From the NCBI RefSeq assembly GCF_003943735.1, contig NZ_RJMV01000002.1:94840-158839 (forward strand): a DNA stretch of 64,000 nt, read 5' to 3'. Shown piece by piece: positions 8,834-17,861 of the stretch (position 1 is the first letter of the stretch; every line of letters begins with the position of its first letter). The translations under genes and the position numbers were made by a program. This DNA is from Streptococcus sanguinis (lineage in GTDB: Bacteria; Bacillota; Bacilli; Lactobacillales; Streptococcaceae). Below the pieces are notes generated by a model. The model worked only from the letters and a program-made list of their open reading frames with translations. It was not told the DNA's origin and did no database searches.

Positions 8834-9100
8834 GTGGGATTTACAGATGAAACAGTACGTTTTAATCTCGATGATTCAAATAAAAAGGAAATTAGCGAGA
8901 CTTTGACCGATGTCTACAAGTCGCTCAATGAAAAAGGATACAATCCAATCAATCAAATCGTGGGATACGTACTCAGTGGTGATCCTGCGTACGTACCTCG
9001 CTATAACAATGCCCGCAATCAAATCCGCAAATACGAGCGCGATGAGATTGTTGAGGAGTTAGTTCGTTATTATTTGAAAGGACAAGGCGTCGATCTCTAA
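8834..9100 (+). CDS. ireB: IreB family regulatory phosphoprotein (DUF965)
   Basis: 88 residues starting at a GTG ([24 protein letters not shown]), preceded by AGAGGGTG. IreB is a substrate of the Ser/Thr kinase PrkC/StkP in enterococci, where it modulates cephalosporin resistance; the N-terminal Thr residues are the phosphorylation region. It is the first gene of the conserved ireB-ruvX-DUF1292 operon and overlaps ruvX by one base (TAATG). Length and sequence are typical. Confidence 0.92.
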   Translation: MGFTDETVRFNLDDSNKKEISETLTDVYKSLNEKGYNPINQIVGYVLSGDPAYVPRYNNARNQIRKYERDEIVEELVRYYLKGQGVDL

Positions 9101-9519
9101 TGAGAATTATGGGATTAGATGTGGGCTCAAAAACGGTTGGGGTTGCTATTAGTGATCCTCTTGGTTTTACAGCTCAAGGACTGGAGATTATTCCGATTCA
9201 TGAAGAAAAGGGCGAATTCGGCCTAGAGCGCTTGGGTGAGCTGGTGAAAGAGTATAAGGTTGATAAGTTCGTTATTGGCCTGCCTAAGAACATGAACAAT
9301 ACCAGTGGACCTCGGGTGGAGGCCAGTCAGGCTTATGGTCAGCGGATTGCTGAGCTATTTGGCCTGCCGGTTGACTATCAGGATGAGCGTTTGACGACGG
9401 TGGCTGCTGAGCGCATGCTGGTGGAGCAGGCGGATATTAGCCGCAGCAAGCGCAAGAAAGTTATTGATAAGCTAGCCGCGCAGCTGATTTTGCAGAATTA
9501 TCTGGATCGAAATTTTTAG
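9100..9519 (+). CDS. ruvX: RuvX/YqgF family putative pre-16S rRNA nuclease
   Basis: 139 residues with the RNase H-like fold signature [19 protein letters not shown], then [16 protein letters not shown] and [13 protein letters not shown], which hold the conserved acidic residues. The family processes 16S rRNA 5' ends and was earlier described as a Holliday-junction resolvase. The ATG at 9100 is coupled to ireB; an ATG three codons later is also possible. Confidence 0.93.
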   Translation: MRIMGLDVGSKTVGVAISDPLGFTAQGLEIIPIHEEKGEFGLERLGELVKEYKVDKFVIGLPKNMNNTSGPRVEASQAYGQRIAELFGLPVDYQDERLTTVAAERMLVEQADISRSKRKKVIDKLAAQLILQNYLDRNF

Positions 9520-9543
9520 AAAAGAAATGAAGGAGACACTAGT

Positions 9544-9855
9544 ATGACACATGATCATAACCATGACCACGAGCATGAAGAGCGTGAATTAATCACCTTG
9601 GTTGACGAGCAAGGGAACGAAACTTTATTTGAAATTCTTTTGACCATTGACGGTAAGGAAGAGTTTGGAAAGAATTATGTTCTTTTGATTCCGGCTAATG
9701 CGGAAGAAGATGAGAACGGTGAGGTAGAGATTCAAGCTTATTCCTTTACTGAAAATGAAGATGGCACAGAAGGAGACCTGCAGCCAATCCCAGAAGACTC
9801 AAATGCTGAATGGGATATGATTGAAGAAGTCTTCAACAGCTTTATGGAGGAGTAA
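9544..9855 (+). CDS. DUF1292 family protein
   Basis: 103 residues, strongly acidic, with a His-rich N-terminus ([12 protein letters not shown]) that could bind metal. The core matches DUF1292 ([29 protein letters not shown]), the usual third gene after ireB and ruvX in Firmicutes. Function unknown. GAAGGAGAC precedes the ATG. Confidence 0.9.
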   Translation: MTHDHNHDHEHEERELITLVDEQGNETLFEILLTIDGKEEFGKNYVLLIPANAEEDENGEVEIQAYSFTENEDGTEGDLQPIPEDSNAEWDMIEEVFNSFMEE

Positions 9856-9978
9856 GACTGGCTCTGCCTTGGTCAGGAATGGGCAAGTGCAGGTGAGAGA
9901 CCGTTTAAACTTGATAGTAGAGGGAAGTAGCCAAGCCTTGGCTCTTTTCCAGCGTGCATTATGATAAACATTAGAAAG

Positions 9979-10027
9979 AGGAGCGAGTTGCAATTCAGAT
10001 TTGAATTCTGCTTCGCTGCTCTTTTTT
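9979..10027 (+). terminator. Strong hairpin directly before folC
   Basis: An imperfect stem of about 20 bp (9979-9998 with 10002-10021, with several wobble pairs) is followed by six T at 10022-10027. It ends the DUF1292 transcript, but the folC ATG is only 10 bases beyond the T run, so it may also act as an attenuator for folC. The gap 9856-9978 contains no other gene. Confidence 0.65.
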
Positions 10028-10037
10028 GGGTAAGAAA

Positions 10038-11270
10038 ATGAATGAAATTGAAGAATGGCTGAACAGCCGAATTGGTCTAAACTTTCGTTCGGGTCTAGGG
10101 CGGATGCAGCAGGCAGTGACTCTTTTGGGGAATCCTGAGCGGAGCTATCCAACGATTCATGTAACTGGTACAAATGGCAAAGGTTCTACTATTGCCTTTA
10201 TGCGTCAGCTGTTTGCGGGGCATAGTCGCAAGACAGGAAGTTTTACTTCGCCTCACATGATTAGTATTCATGATCGGATTTGTATCAACGGCCAACCGAT
10301 TGCTTCAGCTGATTTTATCCGTCTGGGTCAGCAGGTGCAAAAGATAGAGCAAGAACTGCTCAAAAGTCATGACCAGCTGTCCTATTTTGAAATTCTGACT
10401 TTGATTGCTTTTCTCTATTTCAAGGAGCAGGAAGTGGATTTGGCCTTGATTGAGGTAGGGATTGGCGGACTCTTGGACACGACCAATGTCATTACGGGAG
10501 ATATTGCGGTCATCAGCTCTGTGGGCTTGGACCATCAAGAAACTCTGGGAAGGGGCTTAACGGCGATTGCGGAACAAAAGGCAGGGATTTTCAAGACGGG
10601 GCGGCCAGCGGTCATCGGGCCGCTGCCAGAGGAGGCACGATTGGTTTGTAAGCAACGAGCTGAGGAGCTGGGAATAGAACTCTATCAGTATGGTCGCGAT
10701 TTTTCTCTGACGAATCAGTCTTTTTCCAATTCGACTATGACCCTATCCAATCTTGAACTGGGTCTCAAGGGGGGCTATCAGGAGGAAAATGCAGCGCTGG
10801 CCCTGCAGGCATTCCTGCTCTTCATGCAGCAGCAAGGCTGGGAAATAGATTCTGCTAGGATTCGGACGGCCTTGCAGGAGACTCGTTGGGCTGGGCGCTT
10901 GGAAGAAGTCAGTCCAGGTATCTATCTTGATGGGGCCCATAATCTTCCTGCGCTGCAGAGGTTAGTAGAGTTTATCCAGAGCCAGAATGACAAAGAGTGC
11001 CTGCTTCTTTTCGGTGCTCTCAAGCGTAAGGACTATAGCGCTATGCTGGCTTATCTGCGAGAGGCCTTGCCAGATGTTCAGTTGACGGTTACTTCCTTTT
11101 CTGATGGAGATTCCCTTGGTCAAGCTGAAGCGGACGGCTTCTTCTACATAGAGGATTATCGGCAACTTATTCAGAATTTTCGGGAGAGGCAAAACGATAA
11201 TCAGCTGCTTTTCATTACGGGCTCTCTCTATTTTATTGCGGAAGTCAGAGCTTATTTGACAAGTTTATAA
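10038..11270 (+). CDS. folC: Bifunctional folylpolyglutamate/dihydrofolate synthase
   Basis: 410 residues. The Mur-ligase-like P-loop is TGTNGKGST near residue 48; SYFEILTLIAFLYF and EVGIGGLLDTTNV are FolC signatures. It adds glutamates to folates. I choose the ATG at 10038; a TTG at 10026 falls inside the T run of the preceding hairpin and is unlikely. Ribosome-binding sequence is weak (GGGTAAG), consistent with low or regulated expression. Confidence 0.93.
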   Translation: MNEIEEWLNSRIGLNFRSGLGRMQQAVTLLGNPERSYPTIHVTGTNGKGSTIAFMRQLFAGHSRKTGSFTSPHMISIHDRICINGQPIASADFIRLGQQVQKIEQELLKSHDQLSYFEILTLIAFLYFKEQEVDLALIEVGIGGLLDTTNVITGDIAVISSVGLDHQETLGRGLTAIAEQKAGIFKTGRPAVIGPLPEEARLVCKQRAEELGIELYQYGRDFSLTNQSFSNSTMTLSNLELGLKGGYQEENAALALQAFLLFMQQQGWEIDSARIRTALQETRWAGRLEEVSPGIYLDGAHNLPALQRLVEFIQSQNDKECLLLFGALKRKDYSAMLAYLREALPDVQLTVTSFSDGDSLGQAEADGFFYIEDYRQLIQNFRERQNDNQLLFITGSLYFIAEVRAYLTSL

Positions 11271-11271
11271 A

Positions 11272-11301
11272 TTGACCGCCAGAGTCCCGCTTTGGTACAA
11301 T
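11272..11301 (+). promoter_or_regulatory. Promoter of Ser-rich lipoprotein gene
   Basis: TTGACC 11272-11277, 18-base spacer, TGGTACAAT extended -10 ending 11301. Confidence 0.75.
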
Positions 11302-11327
11302 AAAGACAGAAGAAAAAGGAGAATACT

Positions 11328-11807
11328 ATGGCAATTTCTAAAAAGTTAATGATTTCAGGTTTAACTGCTGCGGCTGTTTTGGCCTTGACAGCTTGCGGTT
11401 CTAATCAGAACCAGACAGCACCTTCCTCTCAGTCTCAGTCAGTCGCTTCCAGCAAGCCAGCAGAGTCTTCGTCGGTAGCTAGCACGTCTAGTGCGGCCAA
11501 TAGCAGCTCATCAGCTTCTGCATCCTCTTCTGAGCAAGCAGCCAATGGCGAGCTGGATGGCAGCTATCAGACAAGTCATGAAGGCGATCAGCTGACCTTA
11601 CAGATTTCAGGAACTACTGGCCAGCTGACCAAGGTCGAGCCTGATGGTGATCAGGAAATAGAACAGGTTCAAATTGATGCTACCAACCAGACTATGGTCA
11701 TTGGGGATGATGTCAAGCGCTATCGCATTGAGGGCAATCAGCTGACTATCGAGGACCTTTCCCAAGAGCCTTATGATGATGACACACTGGTCTTTACAAA
11801 ACAATGA
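11328..11807 (+). CDS. Ser-rich lipoprotein, unknown function
   Basis: 159 residues. Signal peptide with lipobox LTAC (Cys near 24), then a low-complexity Ser/Ala/Gln linker of about 50 residues that would span the wall, then a small domain of about 75 residues (GELDGSYQTSHEGDQLTLQISG...), predicted mostly beta. Monocistronic, with its own promoter and terminator. No recognised domain. It resembles the lipoprotein at 53804 in architecture, not clearly in sequence. Confidence 0.8.
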   Translation: MAISKKLMISGLTAAAVLALTACGSNQNQTAPSSQSQSVASSKPAESSSVASTSSAANSSSSASASSSEQAANGELDGSYQTSHEGDQLTLQISGTTGQLTKVEPDGDQEIEQVQIDATNQTMVIGDDVKRYRIEGNQLTIEDLSQEPYDDDTLVFTKQ

Positions 11808-11812
11808 TGAAA

Positions 11813-11837
11813 AAGCCCTGTCTTGAATAGGGTTTTT
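11813..11837 (+). terminator. Terminator after Ser-rich lipoprotein
   Basis: Stem AAGCCCT 11813-11819 with AGGGTTT 11829-11835 and a T run. Confidence 0.7.
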
Positions 11838-11944
11838 CCTTTTATCAGCTGCGGAAAGGGAGTGAAGGTCTGAGGCAGAGCAGTTTTCAAAAGCTGTCAT
11901 AGTTTTTTCATCGGTCGGAAATGCGGTTTGCATTGATATAAACG

Positions 11945-11973
11945 TTGTTTTAAGGCGCTTTTACTGCTATACT
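11945..11973 (+). promoter_or_regulatory. Promoter of cls
   Basis: TTGTTT 11945-11950, 17-base spacer, TGCTATACT extended -10 ending 11973. Confidence 0.65.
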
Positions 11974-12002
11974 AGAATATATGCAATGAGATAGGAGAGT
12001 GT

Positions 12003-13538
12003 ATGACTTTCAGGAAATTCCGCTTATTAATGTCAAAATACGGTTTCAGCATCATTATTATGCTGCTGGAGCTGGTCTTTGTCTTTGTTGCGTTTTTCTA
12101 TTTTAATGAGATTGCACCCAACTGGCTGTCAGTGGTCATGATTGTTTTCCTGTATATTGGGACCATTTTAGCCATTGTCAACCGCAATATGCCGCCGGAG
12201 AGTAAGGTGACCTGGCTCCTGATTGCTGTGGTACCGGTATTTGGCTTCCTGCTCTATCTGATGTTTGGCGAGCGGCGGCTGTCTAAAAAGGAAATGATCC
12301 AGCTGGAAAATATGGACTCTATGAAATTTCGTGAGGACAACAGCTACGATCTTCGTGTCCAGCTGAAAAAGAAAAACAAGTCGGCCTACGGCATTATCAA
12401 GTCATTACTGAGTATGGACAATAATGCGGATGTCTATGACGGTACAGCTTCTCGCTATTTTCCCATCGGTGAGGAGATGTTTGAGGCTATGTTGGAGGAT
12501 CTGCGGGCTGCTGAGAAATTCATTTTTCTGGAATTTTATATCATCGATGAAGGGCTGATGTGGGACAGTGTTCTGGAAATCTTGGTCGAAAAAGCTTCGC
12601 AAGGCGTTGAAGTCAAGCTGCTCTATGATGATATTGGCTGCATGGCTACTTTGCCAGGCGATTATACCCGTAAGCTGCGCAAGATGGGCATCGAGGCTTA
12701 TAAGTTTAACAAGGTGATTCCGCGAATGACGGTATCCTACAACAACCGTGACCACCGCAAGATTTTGGTCATTGACGGTCAGGTTGGCTATACTGGCGGC
12801 ATCAATCTGGCTGACGAGTATATCAATCATATCGTCCGTTTTGGCCACTGGAAAGATGGCGGTGTCCGCTTGGAAGGTCGGGCAGTCAAGGCTCTGACGC
12901 GGCTCTTTCTCATGAACTGGTATATCAATCGTGGGGAAATTACAGACTTTGACAAGTACCATCTGGAAAATAAAGCTGTCGAAGGCAAAGGGCTTTACGT
13001 TCCCTATGGCAGCGGGCCTAAGCCTATTTATAAGGATCAGGTTGGCAAAACGGTCTATCAAAATATCATCAGTCAGGCTACGGACTATGTCTACATTACC
13101 ACGCCTTATCTGATTATTGACTATGACCTGACGGAGGATATCAAGAATGCTGCTATGCGGGGAGTGGATGTCCGCATTGTGACTCCTTTCATTCCGGACA
13201 AGAAGCTGATTCAGATTGTTACCCGCGGAGCCTATCCGGATCTGATGGAAGCAGGGGTTAAGATCTTTGAGTACACGCCAGGTTTTATCCACAGTAAGAA
13301 CGTGGTGGCCGATGATGAATTTGCCGTGGTAGGGACGATTAATTTTGACTACCGCAGTCTGGTGCACCATTATGAAAATGCAGTCCTGATGTATCATACG
13401 GAGAGTATCCCAGCTATCAAGGAAGATTTTGAAGCCATTTTTGAGGCTTCTGAGGAAATTCTTCCTGAAAATCTTGATAGCAGCTGGTATCGTCGCTTTA
13501 TCAAAGAAATCATGCAGCTCTTTGCACCTATGCTCTAA
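12003..13538 (+). CDS. cls: Cardiolipin synthase
   Basis: 511 residues, typical Gram-positive Cls. Three N-terminal membrane segments (about 12-33, 39-58, 70-86) are followed by two phospholipase D catalytic motifs: HRKILVIDGQVGYTGGIN and HSKNVVADDEFAVVGTINFD, both with intact H-x-K-x4-D. It condenses two phosphatidylglycerols to cardiolipin at the membrane. ATAGGAGA precedes the ATG. A 412-codon open frame on the opposite strand is a codon-bias shadow. Confidence 0.96.
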   Translation: MTFRKFRLLMSKYGFSIIIMLLELVFVFVAFFYFNEIAPNWLSVVMIVFLYIGTILAIVNRNMPPESKVTWLLIAVVPVFGFLLYLMFGERRLSKKEMIQLENMDSMKFREDNSYDLRVQLKKKNKSAYGIIKSLLSMDNNADVYDGTASRYFPIGEEMFEAMLEDLRAAEKFIFLEFYIIDEGLMWDSVLEILVEKASQGVEVKLLYDDIGCMATLPGDYTRKLRKMGIEAYKFNKVIPRMTVSYNNRDHRKILVIDGQVGYTGGINLADEYINHIVRFGHWKDGGVRLEGRAVKALTRLFLMNWYINRGEITDFDKYHLENKAVEGKGLYVPYGSGPKPIYKDQVGKTVYQNIISQATDYVYITTPYLIIDYDLTEDIKNAAMRGVDVRIVTPFIPDKKLIQIVTRGAYPDLMEAGVKIFEYTPGFIHSKNVVADDEFAVVGTINFDYRSLVHHYENAVLMYHTESIPAIKEDFEAIFEASEEILPENLDSSWYRRFIKEIMQLFAPML

Positions 13539-13713
13539 TGCCAAGGGGGCAAATTCTGCAGCAATATACAGAAAATCTGAGGCGGAAGTTTTAGATTTTT
13601 TGCATGTGCTTTTGTTAATCGTGCTGAGATGTGTTCTTGACATTTTTGCTTTTATGTGGGGGCGGATTTTTGCTCTGTTTTTACGAATGTAAAAAATAAA
13701 GGAATTTTTTAAG

Positions 13714-13857
13714 ATGACAATGGAGAAAATTTCCAGTCAGCCGCTTGCTTATGAAACGAGAGAATATCGCTGTTTTCGGGAATTGGAGGAGCTGGCTAGA
13801 AGCTATAATGCTCAGAAGAAGGGTCAAGAGAAAGCTGACAGGAGGACAGGAATTTGA
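13714..13857 (+). CDS. Possible 47-residue small protein
   Basis: An open frame of 47 codons (MTMEKISSQPLAYETREYR...) lies in the 357-base gap between cls and the next membrane-protein gene. A purine-rich AAAGGAA is about 10 bases before the ATG, which is far, and the end of the frame carries the -10 region of the next gene. The protein is charged and partly helical. It may be a real small protein or chance; I see no family. The rest of the gap (13539-13713) shows nothing recognisable. Confidence 0.3.
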   Translation: MTMEKISSQPLAYETREYRCFRELEELARSYNAQKKGQEKADRRTGI

Positions 13858-13863
13858 TATACT
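13835..13863 (+). promoter_or_regulatory. Promoter of GT-C-like membrane protein gene
   Basis: CTGACA 13835-13840, 17-base spacer, TGATATACT extended -10 ending 13863. Transcription starting near 13870 excludes the upstream ATG at 13866 as start of the gene. Confidence 0.65.
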
Positions 13864-13895
13864 AGATGGGACTGATATCAAGGAGAATATTTTAT

Positions 13896-15443
13896 ATGCA
13901 TGATACAACGGAAGAAAAAGTTTTAGAGGTTTCAGAGGAGCAGCTGACTAGGGCTGAAAGGTCTGAGCAAAAAATTACCAATCCAGAGCCGACGCCCTAT
14001 TTTTTGACGCTCTTGTGCAGTTTGGCTATCAGCCTGCTGAGTGTGGTCAATCCTTTGTTGACCAATCTAGCAACGAATTTACAAAGCCAGAACCTCTATG
14101 CCGGCTGGGCCATGACTCAGGGGCAGGTGCCTTATTCGCAAATATATGGGACTAGTGGCCTGCTTTACTATCTGATGGCTTGGACCAGCAGCCTGGCTTT
14201 TGGCCAGCTTTTGTGGATGGTCTTTCAGACGCTGGCTCTGTGGCTGGCTGGACTTTTCCTGCACAAGACCTTGGTGCTCTTACAGCCTAAACAGGATTTA
14301 TCGCGCAGCCTCCTACTGCTCTTTTACCTTCTAGTCTTTGCTCTTGGATTTGGCGGTCTTTACTCTAGTATTTTTGTTCTGCCCTTTATTTTTTGGAATC
14401 TATCTTTTTTGGTGCGCTATCTGCAGGATTCAATCAAGGATGAAAAGTTCATTATCTATGGAGCTTTTGGAGCTCTTGCTTTTATGATTGATCCGGTTTC
14501 CAGCCTAGTCTTCTACTCTTTGACTGCTCTGGTACTTTTGGTTTACAATATCGCAGCCAAGCGTGCGGCTCGAGGCTTCTATCAGCTTTTAGCTGGTCTC
14601 TTTGGCTTCTCAGTGATTTTTTATCCTATCGGCTACTTTACTGTTGCCAATCGAACCTTTGGCCAGGCTATCAGTCAGGTGACCTATGCTTGGGATTCCA
14701 TCAGTTTGATTGGCAGTCATAGTATTTCTAATCTGATTTATTATGGCTTGTTGACTCTTGGTTTGGGTTTTATCTCTGCTTTGGGTGCCAATCTCTTTTC
14801 AAGAGAAAAGGGGCAAGCAACCAGCCTGCGCGTCTTGCGCTTTATCGGTCTGCTAGGGCTCTTCATTACTGTCTTTGCGGTTTTTATCCTGCCAGATCAG
14901 GGAAGCTATCAACTGCTTCCTGCTCTGCCTTTTGCCATGATTCTTTTTGCTTTGTGGTTCAATAAAGGCAAGCAGCAAGCACCAGGGCGTCATCGCAGGG
15001 ATCGCCGTCGCCCTACCATGTGGACTTCTTATCTTTCAGGCCAGTTCTTTCTGCCACTCTTAGCCATCTTTTATCTGATTGGCTATCCTTTGGTCAATGA
15101 GTATATCCTTTCCAGCGGTGTCTCTGCTGAAAGAAGTGAGGCGGCTCAGTATATTAAGGAAAAGACCAAGGATGGGGACACCATCTATGCCTGGGACACC
15201 TCGGCTAGTCTGTATCAGAAGAGCAGCCGCTTATCTGCTGTCTCTCTCTTGACTCCAACTTTGTATGTGGGAACGGCTGAAAATCGTTTGGGTCTTCAGA
15301 AGGGACTTGAAAACAGCCAGCCCAAGTATATTTTGGTTAACAATGATGTCAAATTGCTATCAGATGTGAAGCAGCTAATTTCCCAAAATTACAAGGAAGC
15401 TGACCTCAAACTCGACCATTTCAAGCTTTATCAACTCAAGTAG
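13896..15443 (+). CDS. Polytopic membrane protein, GT-C glycosyltransferase-like
   Basis: 515 residues from the ATG at 13896, preceded by AAGGAG at 13880-13885. Roughly 10-12 membrane segments cover residues 40-410 and a C-terminal soluble domain of about 100 residues follows. The stretch GWAMTQGQVPYSQIYGTSG followed by LLYYLMAW resembles the first-loop pattern of the PMT/ArnT (GT39-like) superfamily, where lipid-linked sugars are used outside the membrane. I do not recognise a specific product; glycosylation of wall polymers is only a guess. Confidence 0.65.
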   Translation: MHDTTEEKVLEVSEEQLTRAERSEQKITNPEPTPYFLTLLCSLAISLLSVVNPLLTNLATNLQSQNLYAGWAMTQGQVPYSQIYGTSGLLYYLMAWTSSLAFGQLLWMVFQTLALWLAGLFLHKTLVLLQPKQDLSRSLLLLFYLLVFALGFGGLYSSIFVLPFIFWNLSFLVRYLQDSIKDEKFIIYGAFGALAFMIDPVSSLVFYSLTALVLLVYNIAAKRAARGFYQLLAGLFGFSVIFYPIGYFTVANRTFGQAISQVTYAWDSISLIGSHSISNLIYYGLLTLGLGFISALGANLFSREKGQATSLRVLRFIGLLGLFITVFAVFILPDQGSYQLLPALPFAMILFALWFNKGKQQAPGRHRRDRRRPTMWTSYLSGQFFLPLLAIFYLIGYPLVNEYILSSGVSAERSEAAQYIKEKTKDGDTIYAWDTSASLYQKSSRLSAVSLLTPTLYVGTAENRLGLQKGLENSQPKYILVNNDVKLLSDVKQLISQNYKEADLKLDHFKLYQLK

Positions 15444-15445
15444 TA

Positions 15446-15508
15446 AAAAATCAATATGTTGTGTCTAAAGTTAAAAATTAACTTTTTTTCCACAACATAT
15501 TGATTTTT
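15446..15508. terminator. Long nested hairpin upstream of nrdD
   Basis: An 18-bp perfect stem (15446-15463 with 15491-15508) encloses a second 8-bp stem (15467-15474 with 15478-15485). T runs on both sides make it a good terminator for the upstream gene. Its arms also look like NrdR boxes (separate entries). Confidence 0.75.
15449..15464. promoter_or_regulatory. Candidate NrdR box 1 for nrdD
   Basis: Matches 13 of 16 positions of the recalled consensus ACACWATATATWGTGT. Lies upstream of the nrdD promoter, centred 41 bp (about four helical turns) from box 2. Confidence 0.5.
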
Positions 15509-15527
15509 AATTTTAACGTGTTATAAT
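15490..15527 (+). promoter_or_regulatory. nrdD promoter overlapped by candidate NrdR box 2
   Basis: -35 TTGATT 15500-15505, 16-base spacer, TGTTATAAT extended -10 ending 15527. The second NrdR-like box (15490-15505, 12 of 16) covers the -35, as expected for repression of ribonucleotide reductase genes. The leader from about 15534 to 15661 is about 125 bases, with a short GAAATTTC-type dyad near 15583-15600. Confidence 0.55.
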
Positions 15528-15661
15528 GAAACTTGTATCAACTTATTTATAAAATACTGTTCTTTGGATGAACTACTGTCGGAGATTTCCTAGAAATTTC
15601 TTGGCAGGTGGGTGGTCTGAAGAGACTTGATTTGTCCTAAGGGCAGGAAAAGGAAGTGTTC

Positions 15662-17860
15662 ATGATGATTTTAAGGGAAGAGAAGTTTGAAACTGCTCCA
15701 GCGATTTATGTGGAGAAGCGGGACGGCCGTAGGGTGGCTTTTGATGTGTCAAAGATCTATAAGGCTATGGTGCGGGCAGCTCAGGAAGTCGGTCCGCTGA
15801 ATCCGATGCTGGAAGCCAAGCTAGAAGCTATCACAGACCGCATTGTGGCAGAAATCAGCAGTCGCTTCGCTAAGTATGTTAAAATCTATGAGATTCAGAA
15901 TATCGTTGAGCATGAGCTTTTAAATGCCAAGGAATATGCTATTGCGGAGAACTACATTACTTACCGCACCCAACGGGATTTTGAGCGCTCAAAAGCGACT
16001 GATATCAACTTTACCATTGACAAGCTCCTCAACAAAGATCGTACGGTAGTCAATGAGAATGCCAATAAGGACAGTGATGTTTTCAATACCCAACGGGATT
16101 TGACGGCTGGGATTGTCGGCAAATCCATCGGCCTTAAGATGCTGCCGCCTCATGTGGCCAACGCCCACCAGAAGGGGGATATCCACTACCATGATTTGGA
16201 CTACAGCCCTTATACACCGATGACGAACTGCTGTTTGATTGACTTTGACGGCATGCTGAAAAATGGCTTCAAGATTGGGAATGCAGAAGTAGAGAGTCCC
16301 AAGTCTATCCAGACTGCGACAGCTCAAATCTCGCAAATCATTGCCAATGTAGCTTCTAGTCAGTACGGAGGTTGCTCAGCGGACCGAATTGACCAAGTCT
16401 TGGCGCCCTATGCTGAGCTTAATTATCAAAAGCATCTCAAGGATGCAGAGCAATGGGTTTTGCCGGATAAGCAGGAAGAGTACGCCTGGGCGAAAACCAA
16501 GAAAGACATCTACGATGCCATGCAGTCGCTGGAGTATGAGATTAATACTCTCTTTACCTCTAATGGTCAGACTCCTTTTACTTCGCTGGGCTTTGGTCTG
16601 GGCACCAATCGTTTTGAGCGGGAAATTCAGAAGGCCATTCTCAATATCCGTATCAAGGGACTGGGAAGTGAGCACCGAACAGCAATTTTCCCTAAGCTGA
16701 TTTTCACCCTTAAGCGTGGGCTCAATCTTGAGCCGGGAACGCCTAACTACGACATCAAAGAACTGGCTCTGGAGTGTGCCACTAAGCGCATGTATCCAGA
16801 TGTGCTTTCCTATGACAAGATTATCGACTTGACTGGATCGTTCAAGGTACCGATGGGCTGCCGTTCTTTCCTGCAAGGCTGGAAGGATGAAAATGGTCAG
16901 GAAGTCAACTCCGGCCGTATGAATCTAGGTGTCGTTACTGTCAATCTGCCGCGGATTGCGCTTGAATCCGAGGGGGATCTGGATAAATTCTGGGAACTCT
17001 TTAATGAGCGGATGAATATCGCTGAGGACGCTTTGGTCTACCGAGTGGAGCGGACCAAGGAAGCCAGTCCAGCCAATGCACCGATTCTTTATCAGTATGG
17101 GGCTTTTGGCCAACGCTTGGGCAAGTATGATCAGGTAGACCAGCTCTTTACTCACCGTCGTGCAACGGTTTCCCTAGGCTATATCGGTCTCTATGAAGTG
17201 GCAGCAGTCTTTTACGGCGGTAATTGGGAGACCAATCCTGAAGCCAAGGACTTTACGGTTGCTATTGTCAAAGATATGAAGCGTAGGGTACAAGAGTGGT
17301 CAGATCAGTATGACTATCATTTCTCTGTCTACTCGACGCCATCTGAAAGTCTGACCGACCGCTTCTGCCGTTTGGATACAGAGAAGTTTGGGGTTGTTTC
17401 AGATATTACCGACAAGGAATACTATACTAACTCCTTCCACTACGATGTGCGCAAGAATCCAACGCCTTTTGAAAAGCTGGACTTTGAGAAGATTTATCCT
17501 GAAGTGGGAGCCTCAGGCGGCTTTATCCACTACTGTGAATATCCTGTTCTCCAGCAAAATCCCAAGGCTCTGGAAGCAGTTTGGGACTATGCCTATGATC
17601 GAGTCGGCTATCTGGGAACCAATACACCGATTGACCGCTGTTACAAGTGTAACTTTGAGGGAGATTTTACGCCGACCGAGCGGGGCTTCACCTGTCCAAA
17701 CTGCGGCAACAACGATCCCAAGACGGTTGATGTGGTCAAGCGGACCTGCGGCTACTTAGGAAATCCGCAAGCCCGCCCAATGGTCAATGGCCGTCACAAG
17801 GAAATATCAGCTCGGGTCAAGCACATGAATGGCTCGACTATTAAGTACGAAGGAAATTAA
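15662..17860 (+). CDS. nrdD: Anaerobic ribonucleoside-triphosphate reductase, large subunit
   Basis: 732 residues from the ATG at 15662 (AAGGA at 15650-15654). N-terminal ATP-cone (YVEKRDGRRVAFDVSKIYKAM), catalytic barrel with TNCCLIDFDGML, a zinc ribbon (CYKCNFEG ... CPNCGN) and the glycyl-radical loop RTCGYLG with the radical Gly near 697. It reduces NTPs to dNTPs without oxygen, using a radical placed by NrdG. First gene of the operon that runs to nrdG at 20188. Confidence 0.98.
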   Translation: MMILREEKFETAPAIYVEKRDGRRVAFDVSKIYKAMVRAAQEVGPLNPMLEAKLEAITDRIVAEISSRFAKYVKIYEIQNIVEHELLNAKEYAIAENYITYRTQRDFERSKATDINFTIDKLLNKDRTVVNENANKDSDVFNTQRDLTAGIVGKSIGLKMLPPHVANAHQKGDIHYHDLDYSPYTPMTNCCLIDFDGMLKNGFKIGNAEVESPKSIQTATAQISQIIANVASSQYGGCSADRIDQVLAPYAELNYQKHLKDAEQWVLPDKQEEYAWAKTKKDIYDAMQSLEYEINTLFTSNGQTPFTSLGFGLGTNRFEREIQKAILNIRIKGLGSEHRTAIFPKLIFTLKRGLNLEPGTPNYDIKELALECATKRMYPDVLSYDKIIDLTGSFKVPMGCRSFLQGWKDENGQEVNSGRMNLGVVTVNLPRIALESEGDLDKFWELFNERMNIAEDALVYRVERTKEASPANAPILYQYGAFGQRLGKYDQVDQLFTHRRATVSLGYIGLYEVAAVFYGGNWETNPEAKDFTVAIVKDMKRRVQEWSDQYDYHFSVYSTPSESLTDRFCRLDTEKFGVVSDITDKEYYTNSFHYDVRKNPTPFEKLDFEKIYPEVGASGGFIHYCEYPVLQQNPKALEAVWDYAYDRVGYLGTNTPIDRCYKCNFEGDFTPTERGFTCPNCGNNDPKTVDVVKRTCGYLGNPQARPMVNGRHKEISARVKHMNGSTIKYEGN

Positions 17861-17861
17861 G

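Noticed and set aside
12405..13643. 412-codon open frame on the minus strand opposite cls
   Set aside because: It lies over a clear cardiolipin synthase and has no ribosome-binding site or family pattern; codon-bias shadow.
13429..13692. 87-codon plus-strand frame at the end of cls
   Set aside because: Starts inside cls in another frame and runs into non-coding sequence; no ribosome-binding site.
16376..16876. 166-codon minus-strand frame opposite nrdD
   Set aside because: Same reason: complete overlap with a certain gene, no start signal.
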